From assembly GCA_020832085.1 (NCBI GenBank), contig JAFIFJ010000152.1, positions 1 to 64,000 on the forward strand: 64,000 nucleotides of DNA, in the 5' to 3' direction. The translations under genes were made by a program, and so were the position numbers. Below, piece by piece: positions 26,671 to 35,246 of this stretch (position 1 is the stretch's first letter; each line of letters begins with the position of its first letter). Below the pieces are notes generated by a model. It saw only the letters and a list, made by a program, of their open reading frames with translations, ran no database searches and had not been told where the DNA came from. This DNA is from Gammaproteobacteria bacterium (GTDB lineage: Bacteria > Pseudomonadota > Gammaproteobacteria > Pseudomonadales > Azotimanducaceae).

Positions 26671-28463
26671 GCCGCCGCCTCGACCATCTGCCGGAAGCGC
26701 GTACTGGTCTCGAGCAGCTCCCGATAGTGGCCCTCCGCCAGCACGGCACCGCGGTCGATGAGGAAGATCCGGTCGCAGTTCTCCACCGTCGTCAGGCGGT
26801 GGGCGACCAGGATGATGGTCTTGAATCCGGCCAGATTGCGGACCGCATCCATCACCGCCCGCTCGGTGAGATTGTCCAGGGCGCTGGTCGCTTCATCGAG
26901 CACCAGCACGTCCGGGTCGTGGTAGAGCGCGCGGGCAATGCCAATGCGCTGGCGCTGCCCCCCGGAGAGCCGGACACCACGCTCGCCCACCATGGTGGCG
27001 TAGCCCAAGGGCAGTTCCGTGATGACGAAGTGATGCAGTCCGGCAACGGTCGCCGCCCGCTCCACTTCCCCATGGTCCACTTCGCCAGGAGGGATTCCGA
27101 AGGCGATGTTGGCCGTCACCGTGTCATCGGTCAGATAGATCTGCTGCGGGACATAGCCCACTGACCGCTGCCAGGAAGACAGATTGGCCGCAGTGATCTC
27201 CGTGCCGTCCACTCGCAGCGCACCCTCGGTGGGCCGGAGCAGGCCGAGCACCACATCCACGGCCGTGGTCTTGCCGGCACCGGTTCCGCCGACGAGCCCG
27301 ACCGTCGACTGCGCCTTGATGACCAGATTCATGCCGTCGAGGGCGTTGAGCTTGGACTGAGGATAGCGGTAGGTCACATCCCGCAGCTCGATCTCGCGCT
27401 GCAGACTCAAGGGCTTGATGTCCAGATCGGGAAAGTCCGCGTCCCCGGTCTCGAAGAAGTCCCGGTGCAGCGCGGCCAGGGCATAACGCCCGAAGCGCAT
27501 GGCCGTCAGCGCCTGATACACCTGCTGGGTTGCCGGAAACATGCGCACGCTGGCGAACGCGAACAGACCCAGGATGGGTACGATCTCCTCCAGCCTGCGA
27601 TCACCCTGGGCAAGCAGGGCAAGAATGAAGGTGAGCATGCCGCCGAAGGCCACCGCTTCGAGGGCAAACCGCGGTACCTGGCTGATGATGCGGCCAGCCG
27701 CCTGGGTGCGCGCGAAAACCTCCGCAGGCGGGCGGAACCGTCTCAGAAAGGCACGCTCAAGACCGAGCAACTTCACGTCCTTGATGCCACCAAGAGCTTC
27801 CGAGGCAACCTTGTAGCGGTGCAGGTTCGCATCGACCCTTTTCTTGCCAAGGCGTGAAAGCAGCCGCCTGACCAGAACAAAGATCAGCACGTAGCTGCCA
27901 AGGAGCAGCGTCGACGCGATAAGCGTCGTTTTCGCATCGACGAACATCAGCAGCGCAATCAGCGCGATGAGCACCGTGCTGTGGGCCAGCAGCGTCATGG
28001 CGGGGATCACACAGCCGCTGATGACCTGATCGACCTCGGAGAGGACGGTCTTGCCGAGATCCGCGCTGTGGCGGCTGAGAAACCAGACGTAGGGCTGGCT
28101 CATGTAGCCATGGAGCAGGCGGCTGGAGATGGAGTAGTTGCGCATGGTGCTGAAACGCGTCAGGGCGTACAGCGTCATGGTCTTGAAGGCCAGACCGGTC
28201 ACGACGATGAAGAACACAGCTGCCCCGAGCAGCAACAGAAAACTGCGCTCGCTGCTGAAGCCCAGTCCTGAGTAGACGGCCGAAAGGGGGGCACTGCCAT
28301 GGATCACCTGCGGATCGGCCAGCACAGCCAGAAAGGGCAGTACCGAGGCGACTCCGGCAACATCGAGCAGGCTCATGGCGAGAATCATGGCCATCAGCAT
28401 GAGAAACCGAGAGCGCTCCCGCCGATCGAGCAATTGGAAAATCATGCGGTACGTTGCAATCAT
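26667..28463 (-). CDS. ABC transporter, fused permease and ATP-binding protein
   Basis: The 598-aa half-transporter has an N-terminal membrane domain with about six helices and a C-terminal nucleotide-binding domain. Walker A is GGTGAGKTT, the Q-loop is VGYVPQQIYL, the signature is LSGGQRQRIGIARAL, Walker B is VLVLDEATSALD and the H-loop ILVAHRLTT. It is of the MsbA/HlyB exporter type (a PglK-like flippase is a reasonable model), so it may flip lipid-linked oligosaccharide. Its stop overlaps the exosortase start by four bases. A perfect TGTTCGATATCGAACA palindrome lies about 240 bases upstream, so it heads an operon of ABC exporter, exosortase, glycan protein and Wzz (inference). Confidence 0.87.
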   Translation of the reverse strand: MIATYRMIFQLLDRRERSRFLMLMAMILAMSLLDVAGVASVLPFLAVLADPQVIHGSAPLSAVYSGLGFSSERSFLLLLGAAVFFIVVTGLAFKTMTLYALTRFSTMRNYSISSRLLHGYMSQPYVWFLSRHSADLGKTVLSEVDQVISGCVIPAMTLLAHSTVLIALIALLMFVDAKTTLIASTLLLGSYVLIFVLVRRLLSRLGKKRVDANLHRYKVASEALGGIKDVKLLGLERAFLRRFRPPAEVFARTQAAGRIISQVPRFALEAVAFGGMLTFILALLAQGDRRLEEIVPILGLFAFASVRMFPATQQVYQALTAMRFGRYALAALHRDFFETGDADFPDLDIKPLSLQREIELRDVTYRYPQSKLNALDGMNLVIKAQSTVGLVGGTGAGKTTAVDVVLGLLRPTEGALRVDGTEITAANLSSWQRSVGYVPQQIYLTDDTVTANIAFGIPPGEVDHGEVERAATVAGLHHFVITELPLGYATMVGERGVRLSGGQRQRIGIARALYHDPDVLVLDEATSALDNLTERAVMDAVRNLAGFKTIILVAHRLTTVENCDRIFLIDRGAVLAEGHYRELLETSTRFRQMVEAAA

Positions 28464-28738
28464 TCGAATGGGCGATTCCCTGGACGTTTTCGCGAGGAAT
28501 TCCGGTCGTTCGGTCCATCCAGGACGGCAGGACGGAAATGGCGACCAGCATCACGTGTCCCCGGATACGCGAGCGGCTGCGGTGAACTGGAAGCTTCCCG
28601 TCACAGGAAGCAGAGGAGTTCAGGTCAGTAACGATGTCTTCCGGGTGCAGACCGCAACCTCGTTCTCATGTCGGAGGATGCGCCGACGTCCAGGCGCCAT
28701 CTGTTCGATATCGAACACAATTCGACACGAGGCCGGAT
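28464..28738. other. Promoter-bearing gap before the ABC/exosortase operon
   Basis: This 275-base gap holds no supported gene. It contains the 16-bp palindrome at 28702-28717 near its far end. A long rightward open frame crosses it, but that is the antisense of flanking genes and lacks coding character. Confidence 0.5.
28702..28717. promoter_or_regulatory. Perfect 16-bp palindrome TGTTCGATATCGAACA upstream of the ABC/exosortase operon
   Basis: The sequence is a perfect inverted repeat and is identical to the one at 61272-61287 upstream of the PEP-CTERM-locus ATPase. Both sit in non-coding DNA before exosortase-system genes. The 5-6-5 symmetry is that of Crp/Fnr-family operators. Confidence 0.7.
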
Positions 28739-30184
28739 TCAGGTTCGGGCCGCAGCGCCGAACCCTTTGCGGACGAGATCACGGCCCAGGACGCCGGCGG
28801 TTCCGGACGGCGCCCCCCTGCCGGGCCCGACAAGGCTGGCTCGACTGCCGGACTCGACCGGGCGTTCTCCGGCTTCGGTTTCCGTCTGCGCATCGGCCAG
28901 CGCGTAGACGCAACCGGCAATGGCGAGCTGCAGATAGAAGATCGTGATCATCTGCCCGAAATAGGACACCCCAAAGAAACTCACGACATGGGCCAGGATC
29001 GCGACACCGATGAGCCAGAGTTTCCACTGGCGTCGAAGGTAGTTCGTACCCGCCGTGGCCGGCTGCGCGGGCCCCAGGGCCCTGCCGACGTTGGCAAAGG
29101 CAAGCGTCAGGACCAGCAGCAGCAGCGAAAGCGTCCAGATCCCGCCGCGCAAGCCCTCCAGCACGTACTGATTGGTAATGTCGCGCATCTGCCACACGCC
29201 CCACTCCATGGGATTGGCATGCCCAGTCAGGCGCCACTCGGAGAAATTCCGGATGAAGGTCTCGAAGATCCAGTAGCGATGCCATCCCGTGGATCCGCCG
29301 ATGAGGTCGACCCTGGCCATCAGATGCCAGACCGGTTTGTTCATGAGGAAAAAGTGGAGGATGAACAACGTGGCGAACACGCCCAGCCAGATCAGTCGCC
29401 GCTGATCCCTGAAGGCGAACAGTCCCATGCCTACGAAAGCCACGCCCACGGTCAGGATCGGTGTGCTCGAAGCACAGGCGAAGACGATGATCAGCGCGCC
29501 AGCGGAACCGAGCAGAGTCAGCGTGCGGTCGAAGCCTCCCTCCCGCCACAGAATCCAGATCAGGGGCAGCGTGGAGGCCCAGAACGTCCCGGCGAGAATC
29601 GGGTGAGCGAAGGGTCCCTGACAACGCAGCAGGCCTTCACGGATGGACGTAGTGGATGGCACCCCCCCGAAGACGGAGAACAGGTTGTAGGCGGTGCTCC
29701 GTTCGACCAGGAAGAGGGCCGCCACCGGAATGCTGACCACCGCCACACCTCGGGCCAACGCGAGAACGTCGCCGAAATCCCGGATCAGCAATCGGGCGGC
29801 AAAGTAGGTGAGCAGAATGTCATAGGACCATCCGGCGCGATTGATCAGCGCCGCACCCGTGCCATGGTGGATGACGAAGATCGTGGTCCCCACCAGCGCC
29901 CAGAGCACGACTGCCGTATCGAGCCGGTTCCAGACGAAACCCTCGCTGCCACCGCGCATAATCAGGCGCAGCAGATAGGCAAGCAGAAGCATTCTGAGCA
30001 GCGTGAAATCGGCTCCGGCTACGACAAATCGCTGCGCCATCGGCGCCGTGGTCGCGGCCACAAACAGGGGCAACAAGGCGTAGCGCCGGGGCACGGCCAA
30101 GACGGCCAAACCCAGCAGGATGACGAAGGCCAAAGCCAGCGGATGCAGATTGGTAAGCCCGTAATAGCTCGCAAAGCCGTCCAT
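28739..30184 (-). CDS. O-antigen ligase / polymerase-like membrane protein (Wzy-type)
   Basis: The 481-aa protein has about 10-12 hydrophobic helices and a large periplasmic loop (RVDLIGGSTGWHRYWIFETF, then IRNFSEWRLTGHANPMEWGV) with the conserved H/R pattern of the Wzy_C/O-antigen ligase superfamily. It would polymerise or ligate lipid-linked repeat units on the periplasmic face. The last ~50 residues are hydrophilic. The ATG at 30184 is preceded by GGTGA; a GTG three codons upstream is an alternative. It stands 66 bases downstream of the Fe-S protein gene on the same strand. Confidence 0.82.
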   Translation of the reverse strand: MDGFASYYGLTNLHPLALAFVILLGLAVLAVPRRYALLPLFVAATTAPMAQRFVVAGADFTLLRMLLLAYLLRLIMRGGSEGFVWNRLDTAVVLWALVGTTIFVIHHGTGAALINRAGWSYDILLTYFAARLLIRDFGDVLALARGVAVVSIPVAALFLVERSTAYNLFSVFGGVPSTTSIREGLLRCQGPFAHPILAGTFWASTLPLIWILWREGGFDRTLTLLGSAGALIIVFACASSTPILTVGVAFVGMGLFAFRDQRRLIWLGVFATLFILHFFLMNKPVWHLMARVDLIGGSTGWHRYWIFETFIRNFSEWRLTGHANPMEWGVWQMRDITNQYVLEGLRGGIWTLSLLLLVLTLAFANVGRALGPAQPATAGTNYLRRQWKLWLIGVAILAHVVSFFGVSYFGQMITIFYLQLAIAGCVYALADAQTETEAGERPVESGSRASLVGPGRGAPSGTAGVLGRDLVRKGFGAAART

Positions 30185-30250
30185 GTGATTCACCGTTCGA
30201 GTGGAGGTAACCCGACCGCAAGCGCGGTCTCGAGAAGTCTTGTGACGGAT

Positions 30251-31519
30251 TCAGGGCGCGGAGAACGCCGCCAGTCCACGCTGCAGGCAGCGGCGTGCGG
30301 TCCCGAGGACCGATGTGAACTTCTGCCCAAGAGAAAGTTCGCTGAGCCAGAACCGGAAGGTGGGCAGCCTGCTGTAGCGAGGAACGCGAGAACCCACCAG
30401 TCGCGAGCCGAGCAACCGCCCCCAGACTGCGCCTCGGGTCCGAAGCAGATTGGGCTGCGAAGCGACCAGCAGCGCATCAGGAACGTCCGTGGCCACCAGA
30501 TAGCCGGCCTCGATGGCGGCGAGGACGAAGGCTCGCCCCCGAGCCGTGCGTGCCAGCACAAGCGAGGAACCTGACTCGCCCTCTTCAATGTCGCGATACC
30601 AGGGGTCCCCCACCGCCACATCTGCGAACTCACCGGTGTGATCGACGCAGAGACGGCAGCGCCACTGAACCCGGGGACTGAGAATGCCTCCCCAGGTGGC
30701 CTGATAGGTCATCGACCGCGTTTGGGCCTGCCCTGCTGCATCGTCGAAGGCCACGGTAGCCTGTCCCGGCCAGCCGTTGCCGCGATAGCGAAGGTCGCGC
30801 ACCTGGGCAGGATCGTCCACGCCCATGGCCGCGAGCATGGCCAGGGTGCCGGCGGTGGACGGTGTCCCGGCGCAGAAGAACGCAATGGTGAGACCGAGAT
30901 TGGCAGCCAACTTCGGGCGCAATCGTGAGGCCATGCCAGCGCCCGCCACATCACAGGGTTTGCCAATGAAAACGAAGGGCCTGTCTGCTGCCTCGATGTG
31001 GTGGAGGCCCTCGCAGGGGCTGGCCGGCGCATAGCGCGACCCGGTACGGGCGAGCAGTTCGGAACGGGTGCGACTGACCACCGTCTCATTGAGATAGGGC
31101 GCATCGGGGCGCGCGGCGGTGTGCAGCACGCCTGCGTAGCCCATATGCTCGAGGGCGAACAGTGCAAGGGCCGAAGACGCGCCACCACTCGAGCCTGCGA
31201 AGCGCAGTGCCCCGTCGGCCGCGTGTCCCTCCCAAAGCTGGCGTACCGGCCCGAAACCCTCCAGAAGATCGGCGTGCAGCTGCGGGTCACCGCCGTCGAA
31301 ATCGTGGGCCAGCGCCGCGCCTGGACAGGCTGCCAGGGCTTCGGATCTCGGCTTGGCGTCGTCGCCATGACTGCTGGCAATCAGCGACTCCGGGCGCCGT
31401 CCGAACTCCGGATCATCCACCATTCGGAACTGCTGCGGCGCCAGGTAACTGCAGGTGCCACAACCCGAACACAACTGGGCCTCCCTGATGCCCTCAATAC
31501 TGGACAGGCTGCGTCTCAT
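30251..31519 (-). CDS. Coenzyme F420 hydrogenase/dehydrogenase beta-subunit-like Fe-S protein
   Basis: The 422-aa protein begins with a ferredoxin-like cluster motif C-x2-C-x2-C (LCSGCGTCSYLAP). It carries the FrhB-family core: FAGSSGGASSALALFAL, FIGKPCDVAGAGM, and a later CRLCVDHTGEFADVAVGDPW Cys-containing block. In polysaccharide loci such proteins are regularly paired with polysaccharide pyruvyltransferases, as here, where they overlap by four bases (ATGA). The redox reaction is unknown; F420 itself is unlikely in this organism, so a flavin cofactor is more probable (inference). The ATG at 31519 is preferred because a longer frame extends into the upstream gene. Confidence 0.82.
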   Translation of the reverse strand: MRRSLSSIEGIREAQLCSGCGTCSYLAPQQFRMVDDPEFGRRPESLIASSHGDDAKPRSEALAACPGAALAHDFDGGDPQLHADLLEGFGPVRQLWEGHAADGALRFAGSSGGASSALALFALEHMGYAGVLHTAARPDAPYLNETVVSRTRSELLARTGSRYAPASPCEGLHHIEAADRPFVFIGKPCDVAGAGMASRLRPKLAANLGLTIAFFCAGTPSTAGTLAMLAAMGVDDPAQVRDLRYRGNGWPGQATVAFDDAAGQAQTRSMTYQATWGGILSPRVQWRCRLCVDHTGEFADVAVGDPWYRDIEEGESGSSLVLARTARGRAFVLAAIEAGYLVATDVPDALLVASQPNLLRTRGAVWGRLLGSRLVGSRVPRYSRLPTFRFWLSELSLGQKFTSVLGTARRCLQRGLAAFSAP

Positions 31520-32814
31520 GCCTGTTCCTGGGCGATCCGAACCTGTTGGCGCGCGAATTCCGCGATGGTATCCATCTGGTCCGAGAGGCGGCCGCGAATG
31601 GCAGGCAGGTTTTTGTCCAAGGCAGCCCGCACACATTGACGCCTCAGGAAATGCGCCTGCAGCTGCGTGAGCACACCGGCGGTACTTTCAATTCTGGGGT
31701 CGACCGCGCCATCGCCCTGACCGCAGGTGTCGAACACGCCCTGGGCCTTGTCGCTGTAGACGATGCTGGCCGTGGGCACCCCACTGGACAGGCCGGCAAT
31801 GGTGGCGTGCATGCGTGTACCGCAGAACCAGTCGCACTGGCTGATGATCCACTTCAACTCATAGGAGTCGCATCCAGGCGGGACCACGGCACAACGGGAC
31901 TTCCAATCCAACCTATCCCCCAATTTGGCGAGAACTTCTGCGCAGGCATCGTCATCCGACTCATCCTGACCGGAGGCCACCTGCACATGGGGAATCAGGA
32001 GCACCTTGGCGTAGGTCTCCTCCATCAGCCAAACCAGCAGGCGCATGATCACGTCCTTGTAGTCGGCCTTGAATCCGAAGCCGTCTCCCTTCAGCCGTTG
32101 CGCATGCCAAATCAGTCCGCTGACGTTGAGACCGATCAGGGTCGCCGCGCCTCGCTGCCACCCAACCGGAATGACGTGAGAACCGTCTCCCGGGCAGCGG
32201 GCTTCGAGCCCAAAGGCCATATCCACACCGGAGCGATGGATCGCCGGATCAAAGTCAGCACCGAGCAGCGACTGCATCACTTCATGGCTGCGAGCATCAC
32301 GGGCCCAGGCCTGTCCGGCTTTGAGGAGTACCAGACGAACCTGCTCGATACTGCCCTCTGACGTGTACGGGCCGTAGGTTTGAGGCAGCAACAGCAGCGG
32401 CACACCACGCCGCAGGGCAATGCGCTTGGGAAGCAGCATGCGATGGAAACGGGTCTCACCGTAGATGTCGCTGAAGCTGTCGCCACCCGAGACATCCATG
32501 ACCACGTCGCAGGAGTCCACCAGAGCCAGCCCCGACTGAATGCGGCCCGCCATGGGCCAGCGAGCCATGGCGGCCATGGTGTTCAGGTTCTCGGAACGAT
32601 AGAGGCGTTTGCCGCCGCGAACACCGCTGTAGACGATCGGCACCGAAACATCCCCGACCGTATAGCTTGAGTTGCGCCGGCCCCGACCATTGTCGAAGAT
32701 CACGAACTCGCAATCCGGCAGGCGCGCGGTCATGGCATCGAGAAAGGCATGGCAGAGCGCAGACACACCCATGTTGCCTGTGTCGGGTGCTGCACCGAAA
32801 AGTCCGATTCGCAT
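31516..32814 (-). CDS. Polysaccharide pyruvyl transferase family protein
   Basis: The 432-aa protein has the CsaB/WcaK-type fold: N-terminal IGLFGAAPDTGNMGVSALCH with the conserved GN-G loop, VVMDVSGGDSFSDIYG, LLLLPQTYGPY in the middle, and a C-terminal FCGTRMHATIAGLSSGVPTA segment with the invariant R-x-H that binds phosphoenolpyruvate. It would add a pyruvate ketal to a sugar of the polymer. The start could also be nine bases upstream. The promoter-proximal ~115 bases, including the first codons, are duplicated in degenerate form at about 34100-34215. The stop overlaps the Fe-S protein start. Confidence 0.87.
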   Translation of the reverse strand: MRIGLFGAAPDTGNMGVSALCHAFLDAMTARLPDCEFVIFDNGRGRRNSSYTVGDVSVPIVYSGVRGGKRLYRSENLNTMAAMARWPMAGRIQSGLALVDSCDVVMDVSGGDSFSDIYGETRFHRMLLPKRIALRRGVPLLLLPQTYGPYTSEGSIEQVRLVLLKAGQAWARDARSHEVMQSLLGADFDPAIHRSGVDMAFGLEARCPGDGSHVIPVGWQRGAATLIGLNVSGLIWHAQRLKGDGFGFKADYKDVIMRLLVWLMEETYAKVLLIPHVQVASGQDESDDDACAEVLAKLGDRLDWKSRCAVVPPGCDSYELKWIISQCDWFCGTRMHATIAGLSSGVPTASIVYSDKAQGVFDTCGQGDGAVDPRIESTAGVLTQLQAHFLRRQCVRAALDKNLPAIRGRLSDQMDTIAEFARQQVRIAQEQA

Positions 32815-32949
32815 CAGTATCATCTCGTCAAGCGTAGGGGGCCTGCGGCGGGCGAGCCGCCACAAGCCCAAGGGGAAAGAATGAGCAGCGCGCCGATCGC
32901 GCACTCGAACAGAATGGAGAACACCCGTGTCTACGTAGGTCGGCCTCAG
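32815..32949. other. Short gap before the pyruvyltransferase gene
   Basis: This gap holds no gene. Its first ~35 bases form part of the sequence duplicated near 34100-34215. No terminator or operator is obvious. Confidence 0.4.
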
Positions 32950-34047
32950 TCACTCCAGGCGTCGACGAGCCAGACTTGGCGAGCGAAAGGAGCTGACGCA
33001 GCGAACAAGCGCTTCCAGCCCTTCAGTGCGGCGCCCCAGCAGTTGCTCATACTTGGTGAGAATGAGTCTCTTCCGAGCCTGGGCGTCGGCAGACTTCGCA
33101 CCCCGCTTTGTCAGCATGTTCGTCGGAACGACCACGGCAAACTTCCACGTGCGAGGCGAGAAGCGGACCAGCGCCTTGAGCTCGAGGACCCGAAAACACA
33201 AGTTCCCCTCCAGGTCACGGTCGTAGCCCTCCTGGAACGCCTCCCACAGCAAAGGCAGGTGTGGCGACAGCGACGGATCCATGGCCAGAGCAAGCTCAAT
33301 GCTCGCCCAGAGCTGCGCCAGATCACCCAAGCCTGTTCGCCGGACACGCGCCGTCTCCCAATCGCAAAGCCAAGGCATCCCCCCGCCGCACTGGTCCAGG
33401 AAGAATTGATACCCGAAGCAATCTCCGTGCGCCCAGCACGCCGACGGTTCGAGATTAGACTCCAGGCTTTCGAAAGAAATGGTGCGCAGAACGGGTTCGA
33501 CCAGGGCCGCCATCAACGGATCCCCCACCAAGGCGGCGCCACCCGGCCCCATCAACGGTTTCTCGGCTGGCTCGTTCACTTCGGCATCCCCGATGGGAAC
33601 ATCGTGAAGGGATCGAAGAGCGCGGCTGCACTGCTCGAACAGCCGGGCCAGATGAGCCGGCTCTGCTGAGCCTGCACTTATCCGGTCTGAAAGCGTCCCT
33701 CCATCCTTCCAGGGCGTCACCAACCCTATGCCTTGAGCCCAAAGACCCTCCACGGTCACGGTTTCGGGGAACATCAGCCCGGAAAAGCTCTCGGCCCCAC
33801 ACCTCTTCAGCTGTGTGATGGCTCGTTTTTCGTTCTCGATTCGCTTATGTGATCCCAAAGCGTATTTGACTGCGATGTCGACACTGCCATCGGTTCCCTC
33901 GGGTCGATAGCGCTCAACTCGGAACCGCCATGGTCGCCGCAAGCGGCCCAGGATCCCCAGCGACGGCTTGATCCGCGTCACCAGGCTCAACGCATGGGTC
34001 GGTGTCCGCAGCATTCGCTGGCGAAGCTCGCTGTACACCATGCTCAT
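32950..34047 (-). CDS. APH-fold phosphotransferase/kinase in the EPS locus
   Basis: The 365-aa protein has protein-kinase-like-fold markers: the ATP-binding Lys in VDIAVKYALGSHKRIENEKR, the catalytic HGD in SACWAHGDCFGYQFFLD (Brenner-type HGDxxxxx, with Gln where Asn is usual), and the metal-binding DWE in WLCDWETARVRRTGLGD. It resembles aminoglycoside/choline phosphotransferases and heptose kinase-like enzymes. In this position it may phosphorylate a sugar or a lipid carrier, but the substrate is unknown. The ATG at 34047 avoids the upstream frame, which lies within the duplicated pyruvyltransferase relic. Confidence 0.72.
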   Translation of the reverse strand: MSMVYSELRQRMLRTPTHALSLVTRIKPSLGILGRLRRPWRFRVERYRPEGTDGSVDIAVKYALGSHKRIENEKRAITQLKRCGAESFSGLMFPETVTVEGLWAQGIGLVTPWKDGGTLSDRISAGSAEPAHLARLFEQCSRALRSLHDVPIGDAEVNEPAEKPLMGPGGAALVGDPLMAALVEPVLRTISFESLESNLEPSACWAHGDCFGYQFFLDQCGGGMPWLCDWETARVRRTGLGDLAQLWASIELALAMDPSLSPHLPLLWEAFQEGYDRDLEGNLCFRVLELKALVRFSPRTWKFAVVVPTNMLTKRGAKSADAQARKRLILTKYEQLLGRRTEGLEALVRCVSSFRSPSLARRRLE

Positions 34048-34084
34048 CGCGAGCGATGCTCCGGCGTCAGCATTGCCCCTGTTC

Positions 34085-34215
34085 CAGGATCGTAAGTGGT
34101 GTCGACAAAGGCATGGCGACACCCAGAAACGCCCAAGTTGCCCTTGTCGGGTGCTGCACTGACCCGTTCGATTTGCATGAGGATGGTCTCGTCCAGGTCC
34201 GCAAGCAGGTGCGGC
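34085..34215 (-). pseudogene. Degenerate duplicate of the pyruvyltransferase gene's leader and first codons
   Basis: Read leftward, this stretch encodes DLDETILMQIERVSAAPDKG then NLGVSGCRHAFVD, clearly related to the DEMILMRIGLFGAAPDTGNM and GVSALCHAFLD start of the intact pyruvyltransferase. At DNA level the block aligns over about 115 bases with 32736-32850, including GTCGGGTGCTGCAC and AAAGGCATGGC identical stretches. The copy then diverges at once. It is a relic of a duplicated 5' end placed just before the kinase gene, and has no complete frame. Confidence 0.7.
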
Positions 34216-34275
34216 GGCTGCGAGCGTCGGGCCGAGCAGAAGTGGATCCGCCTTGGCGCCTCCGGGGCCATCCGA

Positions 34276-35169
34276 TCAGATGAAGCTGCGTTTCGCAGCC
34301 CAGGAGCGCATATCGAAATCGAACAGGTGATCGACATAGGCCCTTGCCTCGGCCTCGCTCCAAAGACCCGATCGGACATGAGGCCAATTCGCCGCTGCAT
34401 CCACATCGATGGCATAGGCCTGCGTAAACGTGGCGGGCAATTCCTGCAACCCGAGCGCACTGGCCGCGATCACTCGATGGAAACCGCCGCCATCCGTGAG
34501 ATAGCGAAGCTCCGAGCCGCGCTTGAGCAGCTTGACGTGAACATCACCGAGGGAGCGATCAAAGCCTTTCGCCTGGAACGACAGCAGGACACGGCCAATC
34601 CTGGTGAACTCGAAGGTGCCCACGGCCTCCGGTACAGGACCAAAGAATTTGAGCGCCAGGGTCGCGGCCCCGAGAATCGACGCACCGTGCTCCGCGTGAT
34701 CCATGCGGCTCCAGAGTCGGGCCAAGGCGATAACCTCGGCAGGGGACCATGCTGTCCAGGGCGACATGAACAGGCATGACGGCGGCAACTCCGCCAAGGC
34801 GCTTGGCGCCATGCTGAAGCCCATCAGCGCATCCTCGGCACTCCGGGGCTGAAACCGCTGGTAGTAGTCGTCGAGGACGGAGCCCCGAAATTGGCTCTGC
34901 CGGCCAAAGAGGACGTCCCGTGCCGTCGCCACAAAAGGATTCCAGCCACTTCCATAGTGATTCAGCCCACTCTGATGGGTACAGGACTCGACAGGAAGCC
35001 TGAAAGCACCCTTTGCCCCGCCTTGAATGCGGTAAAGGCATTGAATGGGGTCATCGATCAAGGGCACTTCGACCGACCGGGCCCGCCTTCCTGCCCGCGA
35101 CACACTGCGTCTCACGATACGTTTCAGCAACCGAGCCCACAGCGTTCGGACCGTGGCAGCAATATGCAT
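34276..35169 (-). CDS. Hypothetical protein of the EPS locus with a ParB-N-like C-terminal segment
   Basis: The 297-aa protein starts at an ATG with GGAGG seven bases upstream. It has no signal peptide but a basic N-terminus (LLKRIVRRSVSRAGRRARS). Segment VHVKLLKRGSELRYLTDGGG followed by FHRVIAASALGLQELPATF resembles the ParB/sulfiredoxin-type 'DG-x-HR-x-AA-x-ALG' pocket seen in hypothetical polysaccharide-locus proteins. It ends in a helical VDHLFDFDMRSWAAKRSFI. Function is unknown; the location suggests a role in polymer modification. Confidence 0.65.
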   Translation of the reverse strand: MHIAATVRTLWARLLKRIVRRSVSRAGRRARSVEVPLIDDPIQCLYRIQGGAKGAFRLPVESCTHQSGLNHYGSGWNPFVATARDVLFGRQSQFRGSVLDDYYQRFQPRSAEDALMGFSMAPSALAELPPSCLFMSPWTAWSPAEVIALARLWSRMDHAEHGASILGAATLALKFFGPVPEAVGTFEFTRIGRVLLSFQAKGFDRSLGDVHVKLLKRGSELRYLTDGGGFHRVIAASALGLQELPATFTQAYAIDVDAAANWPHVRSGLWSEAEARAYVDHLFDFDMRSWAAKRSFI

Positions 35170-35246
35170 GCGCAAACCTCCGGTCAATGCACTCCAGCCT
35201 CGACTCCGTACCCGGAATCGCTGGCTCCAAGCCGGCATAATCCGCT

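Noticed and set aside
28634-30574. Very long rightward open frame (646 codons) antisense to the O-antigen ligase-like gene
   Set aside because: It has low-complexity Gln/Asp/Arg-rich composition, no ribosome site or domain, and lies opposite genes with clear families; long antisense frames are expected in GC-rich DNA.
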